Both the position numbers and the translations under genes were made by a program. The notes beneath the pieces were generated by a model. That model searched no databases, was not told where the DNA came from, and was given only the letters and a program-made list of their open reading frames with translations. Shown in pieces: positions 15,524 through 22,643 of a stretch of DNA of 29,203 nt (positions within the stretch are counted from its first letter, which is position 1; each line of letters begins with the position of its first letter). Source of the stretch: Ruminococcus_G sp050944415 (GTDB taxonomy: Bacteria > Bacillota > Clostridia > Lachnospirales > Lachnospiraceae); contig JBMNRA010000037.1 in assembly GCA_050944415.1 (NCBI GenBank), forward strand, positions 1 to 29,203, in the 5' to 3' direction.

Positions 15524-16963
15524 CTAGTATGCTTTTCCCCAGTATACCATTTTCACCGCCGGTTTTCCGCAGCAGACACAGGTATCCGCCAGGCGCTCCT
15601 GCTCAAAAGGCATGCAGCGGGAGGTTGCCTGAGTCTCTTCTTTAATCTTGTCCTCGCATTCCTGGCATCCGCACCACATGGCTTTCACAAAACCGGGCTT
15701 TTCTTCAATAGTCTTTTTAAATTCATCGTAATTCGTGGCAACATAAGTATGGGAATCTCTGTGTTTCCTTGCTCTCTCCAGCATATCATGCTGAATAGTA
15801 TCCAGCAGTTCCCGGGCCTTTTCGGCTGCCTGATCCAGAGAAACCACTGTTTTTTCTCTCGTATCACGGCGAACCAATACAGCCTGATTCTGTTCAATAT
15901 CTTTAGGTCCCAGCTCTACTCTCAGCGGAATACCGCGCATTTCCTGCTCGGAGAATTTCCATCCGGGACTCTTGTCAGAATCATCCAGTTTTGTCCGGAT
16001 ACCCAGTGCCTTCAGACTGTCCGCCACTTTACCGGCAGCCTCCAGAACACCCTCTTTCTTTTGCTGGATCGGAATTACCATTGCCTGCACCGGTGCGATT
16101 CTGGGCGGAAGCACCAGACCGCTGTTATCACCGTGTACCATGATAATGGCTCCGATCATACGCGTCGTCATTCCCCATGAAGTCTGATGTACATATTTCA
16201 GTGTATTATCCCTGTCTGTGTACTGAATGTTAAAGGCCTTTGCAAAACCGTCGCCAAAATTGTGGCTGGTTCCGGACTGAAGCGCCTTGCCGTCATGCAT
16301 CAGAGACTCGATGGTGTAAGTGGACTCGGCCCCTGCAAATTTTTCTTTATCCGTTTTTTTGCCTTTAATAACCGGAATCGCCAGCACTTCTTCACAGAAA
16401 TCCGCATAAAGATTCAACATCATAATGGTACGCTCTTCCGCTTCTTCGGCAGTGGCATGGGCCGTATGGCCTTCCTGCCACAGAAATTCCCGGGAACGCA
16501 GAAACGGTCTTGTGGTCTTCTCCCAGCGAACCACAGAACACCACTGATTGTATACCTTCGGCAGATCTCTGTGTGAATGGATATCTTTTGCGTAAAGATC
16601 GCAGAACAGTGTCTCAGAAGTAGGTCTGACACACAGTCTTTCCTGCAGGGGCTCCATGCCGCCATGCGTTACCCATGCAACCTCCGGCGCAAAGCCTTCC
16701 ACATGATCTTTCTCTTTCTGCAGCAGGCTTTCCGGAATAAACAGGGGCAGATAAACATTTTCCACCCCGGTTTCCTTGAATCTGGCATCCAGTTCTTTCT
16801 GAATATTTTCCCAGATCGCATATCCGGCCGGCTTAATCACCATACATCCTTTTACACTGGTATAATCAATCAGTTCCGCTTTTCTGACAATATCTGTATA
16901 CCATTGAGCGAAATCCTCCTCCATGGAAGTAATCGCCTCTACCAGTTTCTTTTCCTTTGCCAT
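15524..16963 (-). CDS. proS: prolyl-tRNA synthetase (archaeal/eukaryote type)
   Basis: A 479-residue class II synthetase charging tRNA-Pro. Motif 2 region: RPTSETLF, then WCSVVRWEKTTRPFLRSREF. Motif 3 and the anticodon-binding domain follow. The C-terminal zinc-binding-like domain has CGCQECEDKI and CVCCGKPA, and the chain ends in tyrosine (WGKAY), as in the ProRS 3 class. The bacterial-type editing insertion is absent. The frame is open 29 codons upstream, but the ATG at 16963 has GAGGAG 5 nt before it; the longer form would overlap the deaminase. No T-box leader exists; the gene is read as the last member of the operon. Confidence 0.97.
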   Translation of the reverse strand: MAKEKKLVEAITSMEEDFAQWYTDIVRKAELIDYTSVKGCMVIKPAGYAIWENIQKELDARFKETGVENVYLPLFIPESLLQKEKDHVEGFAPEVAWVTHGGMEPLQERLCVRPTSETLFCDLYAKDIHSHRDLPKVYNQWCSVVRWEKTTRPFLRSREFLWQEGHTAHATAEEAEERTIMMLNLYADFCEEVLAIPVIKGKKTDKEKFAGAESTYTIESLMHDGKALQSGTSHNFGDGFAKAFNIQYTDRDNTLKYVHQTSWGMTTRMIGAIIMVHGDNSGLVLPPRIAPVQAMVIPIQQKKEGVLEAAGKVADSLKALGIRTKLDDSDKSPGWKFSEQEMRGIPLRVELGPKDIEQNQAVLVRRDTREKTVVSLDQAAEKARELLDTIQHDMLERARKHRDSHTYVATNYDEFKKTIEEKPGFVKAMWCGCQECEDKIKEETQATSRCMPFEQERLADTCVCCGKPAVKMVYWGKAY

Positions 16964-16985
16964 AACTTCTCCTCTTTCACCGTTT

Positions 16986-17471
16986 TTACACCCGGAAGGT
17001 AATCTCCCGGTTTGTTCTGTTATATTTATAATACCGGACTCCTGCTGCATCCATCATTCTTTTGGAGGCTATTACAGAATCCGTATCTTCATATTTGTCG
17101 CAGTCATAGATCACCGTCTTGATTCCGGCCTGAATAATTGCCTTGGCGCATTCATTACATGGGAAAAGAGAAACATACAGTTTCGCTCCCTCCAGACTGC
17201 CTCCCCGATAATTCAAAATTGCATTCAGCTCGCTGTGGGTGGAGTACAGATACTTCGTCTCCAGTGGTTCGCCTTCCCTTGTCCAGGGAAACTCATCATC
17301 AGAACAACCGGTAGGAAAGCCATTATATCCCATGGAAAGTATCTTATTGTCCGCACTGACGATGCAGGCTCCAACCTGAGTATTTGGATCTTTAGACCGC
17401 ATGCCGGACAGAATGGCCACTCCCATGAAATATTCATCCCATGTGATATAATCCTTTCTTTTTGTATCCAT
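16986..17471 (-). CDS. comEB: deoxycytidylate (dCMP) deaminase, ComEB type
   Basis: A 161-residue zinc enzyme converting dCMP to dUMP, the precursor of dTMP. The zinc and proton-shuttle motifs are HSELNAI (H79, E81) and PCNECAK (C105, C108). Other hallmarks are DPNTQVGACIV and MGYNGFPTGC. A GTG three codons upstream could start it, but the ATG at 17471 lies 5 nt after GAGGTGA and is preferred. It is 20 nt after the phosphatase-like gene and 22 nt before proS. A cytidine-type deaminase of another pyrimidine is possible but less likely given the motifs. Confidence 0.95.
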   Translation of the reverse strand: MDTKRKDYITWDEYFMGVAILSGMRSKDPNTQVGACIVSADNKILSMGYNGFPTGCSDDEFPWTREGEPLETKYLYSTHSELNAILNYRGGSLEGAKLYVSLFPCNECAKAIIQAGIKTVIYDCDKYEDTDSVIASKRMMDAAGVRYYKYNRTNREITFRV

Positions 17472-17491
17472 CCTTCTCACCTCATCCTTTC

Positions 17492-17956
17492 TTAGTCCGA
17501 AAGCAGCTCTTCTTCATTGAGCTGCACAACCAGACTGTCCAACAGTTTTTCCAGAATCTCATAACATTTTCCGTATTCTTTCAAAGGTTCCCCGTAAAGA
17601 GGGGAAAGTTCTCCCCGAAGACGGATATATTCTGTAAGCGTGTGAACATTCCTGGCACTTTCATAGTTTTCCCAGATTTTTGCTTTCTGAGCATCTTCCA
17701 TCGTCAGAATCAGTACATCATCTCCGATATCCTGCTGCGTAAGCTGTCTGGCTGTATGGTCGGCCACGCTGTATCCGTTGCTGATCAGGACTGCTTCCGC
17801 CTTCTGATTCATCGGTTCCGGAAACAGTACCACCAGTCCTCTGGATTCTATCTCCAGGGGGCCCAGCAGAAATTTGCTCCTCATGATGATTTTCGCCATC
17901 GGCGCTCTGCTGTTGTCATCATCGTCCACAAAAATCAACTTATTATAATGTTTCAT
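17492..17956 (-). CDS. degenerate low-molecular-weight protein phosphatase homologue (YwlE position)
   Basis: A 154-residue protein with the LMW-PTP/YwlE fold. Conserved segments include ESRGL, the AEAVLISNGYSVADHTARQL helix-loop, DDVLILTMEDAQKAKI and VHTLTEYI. Where active members have FVCTGNTCRSPMA, this one has FVDDDDNSRAPMA: the nucleophilic cysteine aligns with D11 and the second cysteine with S16, while R17 is kept. The general-acid aspartate of the usual DPF segment is also missing (GELSPLYG). It should therefore be inactive as a Cys-dependent phosphatase. It follows sua5 by 11 nt, as ywlE lies near ywlC in Bacillus. GGGGAG precedes the ATG. Confidence 0.85.
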   Translation of the reverse strand: MKHYNKLIFVDDDDNSRAPMAKIIMRSKFLLGPLEIESRGLVVLFPEPMNQKAEAVLISNGYSVADHTARQLTQQDIGDDVLILTMEDAQKAKIWENYESARNVHTLTEYIRLRGELSPLYGEPLKEYGKCYEILEKLLDSLVVQLNEEELLSD

Positions 17957-17967
17957 TCTGTGCTCCC

Positions 17968-19017
17968 CTAAACTTTAATCACCTGATGTCCTGCCGCTTT
18001 CAGCAGGCGATTCATAATTGCCTGTCCCATTTTCGGCGTGTCGAAAGACTCTGAAAATATGTACGATGCATTACATTCGTCAAACTCTCTCAGCACACTG
18101 TATAGATGGCGGCCGATACTTTCCTCATCAGAACGGGCGCCGATACTCTTTATAATTCCTCTGGTGTATCGTCCCACTGATTCGTCCGTTCCAATGATTC
18201 CCACCGTGTACCCTTCCGCTATCTTTTCCTCCGCCAGTTCTTCTATCCGGGCAGCCACCTTCTCAGGCATGCCTTCCACAATAAACAATGTCCCTTTCGG
18301 CGCATAATGGCGGTATTTCATACCCGGCGCTTTCGGATGCACGCCGGAATCCTCTGCAATCAGTCCCTGATCCATCCGGACTTCCCCGAGAATATCCCTC
18401 AACATCTGTTCATTGATATATCCCGGGCGCAGAATCGTGGGAATATCTTCCGTAAAATCCACAATGGTAGATTCCAGGCCGATTCCTACGCTTCCACCGT
18501 CTATGATCATCTCGATTTTTCCGCTCAGATCTTCAATGACATGTCCCGCCAGCGTAGGGCTGGGCCGTCCTGAAGTGTTGGCACTTGGCGCGGCCACATA
18601 ACCTCCCGCCTCACGTATCAGCGCCCGGGCAATAGGATGATCCGGCATCCGGACTGCCACACTGTCAAGCCCTCCGGTCGTCTCATAAGGCACAATGCTG
18701 CTTTTTTGAAAAATCATAGTAAGCGGCCCCGGCCAGCAGACATCCGCCAGCTTCTGTGCTCCTTCCGGAATCTCTGTCACCAGCGCCGGAAGACTTTCCA
18801 TATCCGCTATATGAACAATCAACGGATTATCCGACGGTCGCCCTTTGGCCGCGTAAATCCGATGAGAGGCTTTAACATCCAGCGCATTTCCGCCCAGTCC
18901 GTATACCGTTTCCGTAGGAAATGCCACCAGACCTCCCTCTTTTATGATTTTCCCTGCCGCCCGAATATCATCCATCCGAAGCTGTCCGGGACTCATCTTT
19001 ACAATTTTCGTATTCAT
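17968..19017 (-). CDS. sua5: L-threonylcarbamoyladenylate synthase (Sua5)
   Basis: A 349-residue enzyme making threonylcarbamoyl-AMP from threonine, bicarbonate and ATP for t6A37 modification of ANN-reading tRNAs. The YrdC domain (about 12-200) has GGLVAFPTETVYGLGGNA, KGRPSDNPLIVHI, and SANTSGRPSPT. A linker precedes the C-terminal Sua5 domain (about 230-349), so it is the long Sua5/YwlC form. The tsaB, tsaD and tsaE partners are not in this window. GGAAGATG lies ahead of the ATG. It is the first of a tight four-gene run ending in proS. Confidence 0.96.
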   Translation of the reverse strand: MNTKIVKMSPGQLRMDDIRAAGKIIKEGGLVAFPTETVYGLGGNALDVKASHRIYAAKGRPSDNPLIVHIADMESLPALVTEIPEGAQKLADVCWPGPLTMIFQKSSIVPYETTGGLDSVAVRMPDHPIARALIREAGGYVAAPSANTSGRPSPTLAGHVIEDLSGKIEMIIDGGSVGIGLESTIVDFTEDIPTILRPGYINEQMLRDILGEVRMDQGLIAEDSGVHPKAPGMKYRHYAPKGTLFIVEGMPEKVAARIEELAEEKIAEGYTVGIIGTDESVGRYTRGIIKSIGARSDEESIGRHLYSVLREFDECNASYIFSESFDTPKMGQAIMNRLLKAAGHQVIKV

Positions 19018-19046
19018 CGCTCATCTTCCTTTGCATAATCCATATT

Positions 19047-19055
19047 ATTATACCA
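19047..19055 (-). promoter_or_regulatory. candidate extended -10 promoter of the sua5 operon
   Basis: Minus-strand TGGTATAAT (19047-19055) is a perfect -10 with a TGn extension, about 30 bp upstream of the sua5 ATG. The -35 position 17 bp upstream reads TTCCAT and matches poorly; extended -10 promoters tolerate this. It would let sua5-proS be expressed in growth, apart from the sporulation gene cwlD. Confidence 0.48.
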
Positions 19056-19077
19056 CTACACTATGTAAAATGGAACT

Positions 19078-19770
19078 CTATTTTTTCAGATACTCTATAA
19101 CCCCGGCACAGACTGCTGCCGCCACCTGTTCCTGATATTCTGATGCCGAAAGATTTGCAGCCTCATCCGGGCTGGACAGAAAGCCGCATTCCACAATAAC
19201 CGTTGGAATTCCTGTTTTTCTCAGCATATAATAGGATTCATTTCCTCTCGCCTCTCGGGGACTGGCCGGTTCCAGCTGCTGATTCATTGTGCTCTGGATC
19301 AGATCGGCAAGTTTTCTTCCTTCTTCCGATGGCTGATAATAAAAAACCTGAGGCCCCTCTACCGTTTCATCCGAATAACTGTTCTGATGTATGCTGATGA
19401 CACAGACTGCCTGACTTTCATCAATAAGAGCGCACCGGTTCTCCATATCCTGAACTTTTTTGTTTTCACTGTCCTCATCACACAGCATGATATCCTCTGT
19501 TCTTGTCATAACGACACGTATTCCTTCACTTTCCAGCCGGTCTTTTACTTTTTCAGCAATAGCCAGATTGATATCTTTCTCCAGCACACCGCCTTTTCCC
19601 ACTTTTCCGGGATCTCTTCCCCCATGCCCGGGATCTACTACCACGGTCTGCCTTCCCGACATAGTCTGGGATACCAGGCGCGCTCCTTCCTGCGATAACA
19701 AATATACGCCGAACAGCAGCAGACATCCCAGAACAATTTCTGCCGCTTTCTTTTTCATTTCTCTTTCCAT
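19078..19770 (-). CDS. cwlD: N-acetylmuramoyl-L-alanine amidase CwlD
   Basis: A 230-residue zinc amidase (Amidase_3). An N-terminal signal anchor (about 10-27) places the catalytic domain outside the cytoplasm. Zinc and catalytic residues are visible: DPGHGG (H49), VLEKDINLA (E64), SIHQN (H128) and VECGFLS (E194). Compact size and single domain match CwlD, which with PdaA makes the muramic-delta-lactam of spore cortex. A start at the fifth codon is possible. A sigma-E-like element at 19799-19827 supports a sporulation role; a vegetative amidase cannot be fully excluded. Confidence 0.88.
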   Translation of the reverse strand: MEREMKKKAAEIVLGCLLLFGVYLLSQEGARLVSQTMSGRQTVVVDPGHGGRDPGKVGKGGVLEKDINLAIAEKVKDRLESEGIRVVMTRTEDIMLCDEDSENKKVQDMENRCALIDESQAVCVISIHQNSYSDETVEGPQVFYYQPSEEGRKLADLIQSTMNQQLEPASPREARGNESYYMLRKTGIPTVIVECGFLSSPDEAANLSASEYQEQVAAAVCAGVIEYLKK

Positions 19771-19798
19771 ACCGGTCCTGTTTTATTCTTTTATAGTA

Positions 19799-19827
19799 AA
19801 TATATGATTTTCACCAGTCCGGTATGC
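19799..19827 (-). promoter_or_regulatory. candidate sigma-E promoter of cwlD
   Basis: On the minus strand GCATA (19823-19827) is followed, 16 bp later, by CATATATT (19799-19806). The -10 matches 7 of 8 bases of the Bacillus sigma-E consensus and the -35 core ATA is perfect. The predicted start point is about 20 bp before the cwlD ATG. Bacillus cwlD is also read by sigma-E. Confidence 0.55.
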
Positions 19828-19849
19828 AAATCCAAAGAAAAGCTGTACA

Positions 19850-19881
19850 AACAGAACAAAATCTGTTATTCTTAATATAAT
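19850..19881 (+). promoter_or_regulatory. candidate promoter with overlapping dyad for the ATP-grasp gene
   Basis: TATAAT (19876-19881) is a perfect -10. The -35 position at 17 bp (AGAACA, 19853-19858) is weak and lies within a perfect dyad, AACAGA with TCTGTT (19850-19867, 6-nt gap). A weak -35 covered by a palindrome suggests an activator or repressor site. The predicted start point is only about 8 bp before the leader terminator hairpin. Confidence 0.42.
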
Positions 19882-19895
19882 AGTTAATGGCAGAG

Positions 19896-19935
19896 ACGCC
19901 GCAGAAACTTATGGTTTTTGCGGCGTTTTTTGTTT
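19896..19935 (+). terminator. leader terminator-like hairpin ahead of the ATP-grasp gene
   Basis: ACGCCGCAGAAAC (19896-19908) pairs with GTTTTTGCGGCGT (19914-19926) over 13 positions, with one G-T pair and a 5-nt loop, followed by TTTTTTGTTTTATTTT. This is a textbook intrinsic terminator, but no plus-strand gene lies upstream: cwlD is divergent. It stands between the promoter and the ribosome binding site (AAAGGAG, 19949-19955), so it probably attenuates the downstream gene. Confidence 0.8.
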
Positions 19936-19962
19936 TATTTTCAACCGGAAAGGAGTTTTCAT

Positions 19963-22539
19963 ATGGCCGCATTTGACAAAGTATTAAGCGGATTTCCCAG
20001 TATAGATCATCTGCTGGATTATATCCGTATTGGCGACAACGTAGTCTGGCGTGTAACTGATCTGGAAGAATTCAGGTTCTTTGCCGAACCCTTTGTTGAC
20101 CAGGCAATCGCAGACGGAAGAAATTTGATTTACATGCGTTTTGCAAAACACGAGCCTCTGCTCGCACCACGACCCGGTCTGAAAATCTGTGAATTTGACT
20201 CCGACAAAGGCTTTGAAGCATTTACCGTTGATATTTACAATCGTATCACCCAGGAAGGACGCGAAGCCTTTTACGTGTTTGACAGTCTGTCTTCCCTTCA
20301 GTCTGCCTGGTATACTGATCTGATGATGGGGAATTTTTTCAGAGTCACCTGTCCCTACCTGTTCCGTCTGGATACCGTCGCCTATTTCCCCATCCTGAAA
20401 GGACGCCACTCCTTTGATGCCCTGGCCAGAATAAGGGACACCACTCAGCTGCTCCTTGATGTTCATAGGGGCGAGGAGCAGATTTATCTGCATCCTCTGA
20501 AGGTTTGGAACCGTTATTCCACCAAGATGTTTCTTCCTCATTTCTGCCGCTTCCAGTCACGGATTTTTTCACCGCTGGAAGATGGTGTGGCGCTGAGCCG
20601 CTATTATCAGCTTCTGGAAGAAGAAGAGGCGGAAACGCAGGACCAGAATTTTGACAGTCATGACCGCTTTTTCTCCATGGCAAAACTTGAGTATCAGCAG
20701 GGAAATTTCCGTCCCGAAACGGAACAGCAGATTCTGGAAAGCACTATGACCCGGGATAAACGGCTTCAGGAAATGCTGAAACGTTTTTTTAAACCCCGCG
20801 ACTATTTTTCTCTGAGAGATCGGATGATAGGCAGCGGCTCCATCGGCGGAAAAGCTTGCGGCATGCTGCTGGCAAGAAAAATTGCCCGGACTTTGCTTCC
20901 CGATTATCAGATGCATCAGGAACCTCACGATTCTTACTATATCGGTTCTGACGTTTTTTACACGTATATCGTATCCAACAACTGCTGGGAAACCAGAATT
21001 TCCCAGCGGACGGAAGAAGGATATTTTAAAAAGGCAGGAGCTCTGAAGGAAGCCCTGCTGAACGGCCAGTTCCCCCCGAAAATCAGAGAAAAGTTTCGTT
21101 CCATGCTGGAATATTTCGGCCAGAGTCCGATTATCGTCCGGTCATCCAGTTTCCTGGAAGATGGCTTCGGCAATGCTTTCGCCGGAAAGTATGAATCCGT
21201 ATTCTGTACCAATCAGGGATCTCCCGAGAATCGTCTGACCGCCTTTGAAAATGCTGTCCGCACCGTCTATGCCAGCACTATGGATATCTCCGCCCTGGAA
21301 TACAGAAAGCAACGTGGATTGGAGCATCACGATGAACAGATGGCCATCCTCGTACAGCGCGTATCCGGTTCCTATCATGGAGATCTGTTTTTCCCCGCCG
21401 CTGCCGGCGTAGGTTATAGTTACAGCATTTACAAATGGACAAAAGATATGAACCCTTCGGCCGGGCTGCTCAGAATTGTCGCAGGACTGGGAACCCGGGC
21501 TGTTGACCGCACGGAAAATGATTATCCCCGGCTGGTGGATCTGGACCGTCCTACAGTCTCCATGCAGACCACGCTGGCTGATAAACACCGGTTCTCCCAG
21601 AGATATCTGGACGTCCTTGACACGAAAGCCGACTGCTTTACTACTGTTGCGGCGGACACCATTATGGAGCAGCTCCCCCTCTGGTTTAAAAAAGCCCTGA
21701 TGGAGCGGGATTACGAAGCAGAAGCAGCCCTCCAGCGAATGAACCGCTACCGTCAGGTATGGTTTATTACCTGTCAGGCTCTGCTGGAAAACAAAGAGTT
21801 TACCGGCCTGATGCAGCGCCTTCTCCAGACGCTGGAAAAAACATATGAAAATCCCGTTGACATCGAATACACCATAAACCTGAATGAAAATGGAAAATTT
21901 GTTGTCAATCTGCTTCAATGCCGTCCTCTGTATACCGGTAATCATAACGGAAAAATCATTATTCCTGCTCTTCCGGATTCCGACACTTTTTTCCGACTGA
22001 AGGATTCCACCATGGGAAATCCCATGAAAAAACAAATCCACGTAGTCATACAGATCGATGCCAAAGCCTACTATGAATATCCTTACAGCCTGAAATTTCA
22101 GGCTGCTGAAGCTGTGGGGCGGATCAACCGCCATTATCAGAATCAGGGAAAGAATATTCTCCTGCTGGCTCCCGGACGACTGGGAACCTCCTCACCTGAA
22201 CTGGGGGTTCCCGTCACCTTTGCCCAGATATCCGGTTTCTGCGGAATCTGCGAAGTTTCAGATTCCCGGGCGGGATATATGCCCGAATTGAGCTACGGCA
22301 GTCACATGTTTCAGGATCTGGTGGAAGCAGATATCCTCTACAGCGCTGTCTGGAACGATGAACGGACGTTGATTTTCCATCCCGAACTGTTCAAAAACCT
22401 TCCGGATCTTTTCCCATCCATCTGCCCGGATATGGAATCACTGTTTTCCATGTTCCGTGTGACAGAACCGAAGGAACTGTATTACTGGAACGATGCAATG
22501 ACAGGCAAAGCCCTCTGCGGATATCAGCAGAAAAATTAA
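19963..22539 (+). CDS. PEP/pyruvate-binding (PPDK_N) ATP-grasp protein with KaiC-like N-terminal domain
   Basis: An 858-residue protein of unknown function. The N-terminal region (about 1-195) resembles a KaiC/RecA ATPase (SGFPSIDHLLDYIRIGDNVVW, then FYVFDSLSSLQ as the Walker B strand), but has no Walker A loop. The middle (about 285-660) is a PPDK/PEP-synthase ATP-grasp domain: SIGGKACGM (293-301), IIVRSSSFLEDGFGNAFAGKY (390-410, R393), EYRKQRG, ILVQRV and LLQCRPL (650-656). The phosphohistidine swivel (TSHAA-type) and PEP-barrel domains are absent. Instead a C-terminal domain has LLLAPGRLGTSSPELGVPV and HMFQDLVEADI. ATG 19963 follows AAAGGAG by 7 nt; an earlier in-frame start would lie in the leader T-tract. 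Confidence 0.82.
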   Translation: MAAFDKVLSGFPSIDHLLDYIRIGDNVVWRVTDLEEFRFFAEPFVDQAIADGRNLIYMRFAKHEPLLAPRPGLKICEFDSDKGFEAFTVDIYNRITQEGREAFYVFDSLSSLQSAWYTDLMMGNFFRVTCPYLFRLDTVAYFPILKGRHSFDALARIRDTTQLLLDVHRGEEQIYLHPLKVWNRYSTKMFLPHFCRFQSRIFSPLEDGVALSRYYQLLEEEEAETQDQNFDSHDRFFSMAKLEYQQGNFRPETEQQILESTMTRDKRLQEMLKRFFKPRDYFSLRDRMIGSGSIGGKACGMLLARKIARTLLPDYQMHQEPHDSYYIGSDVFYTYIVSNNCWETRISQRTEEGYFKKAGALKEALLNGQFPPKIREKFRSMLEYFGQSPIIVRSSSFLEDGFGNAFAGKYESVFCTNQGSPENRLTAFENAVRTVYASTMDISALEYRKQRGLEHHDEQMAILVQRVSGSYHGDLFFPAAAGVGYSYSIYKWTKDMNPSAGLLRIVAGLGTRAVDRTENDYPRLVDLDRPTVSMQTTLADKHRFSQRYLDVLDTKADCFTTVAADTIMEQLPLWFKKALMERDYEAEAALQRMNRYRQVWFITCQALLENKEFTGLMQRLLQTLEKTYENPVDIEYTINLNENGKFVVNLLQCRPLYTGNHNGKIIIPALPDSDTFFRLKDSTMGNPMKKQIHVVIQIDAKAYYEYPYSLKFQAAEAVGRINRHYQNQGKNILLLAPGRLGTSSPELGVPVTFAQISGFCGICEVSDSRAGYMPELSYGSHMFQDLVEADILYSAVWNDERTLIFHPELFKNLPDLFPSICPDMESLFSMFRVTEPKELYYWNDAMTGKALCGYQQKN

Positions 22540-22548
22540 GGCCTGTCA

Positions 22549-22616
22549 ATGACAGATTCCTCAGGTGATGATATAATGATGATACAAGCGTCGGCACGAA
22601 GCAATCCGTGTATCAT
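22549..22616 (+). promoter_or_regulatory. promoter and 5' stem-loop of the membrane protein gene
   Basis: ATGACA (22549-22554, 5/6) and TATAAT (22572-22577) are separated by 17 bp, just past the stop of the ATP-grasp gene. The RNA would begin at a hairpin of ATGATACA (22579-22586) with TGTATCAT (22609-22616), 8 bp around a 22-nt loop. The ribosome binding site GAGGAGG lies shortly after. The hairpin has no T-run and may stabilise the 5' end or influence translation. Confidence 0.6.
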
Positions 22617-22643
22617 GAATTTTAACCCTGAGGAGGAAACCAA

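Noticed and set aside
16964..17050. Longer start or T-box leader for proS
   Set aside because: The upstream extension overlaps the deaminase gene; the 22-bp gap leaves no room for a T-box, and the gene has its own Shine-Dalgarno.
21142..22134. Minus-strand open frame of 330 codons inside the ATP-grasp gene
   Set aside because: Antisense shadow; the plus-strand frame carries the conserved motifs.
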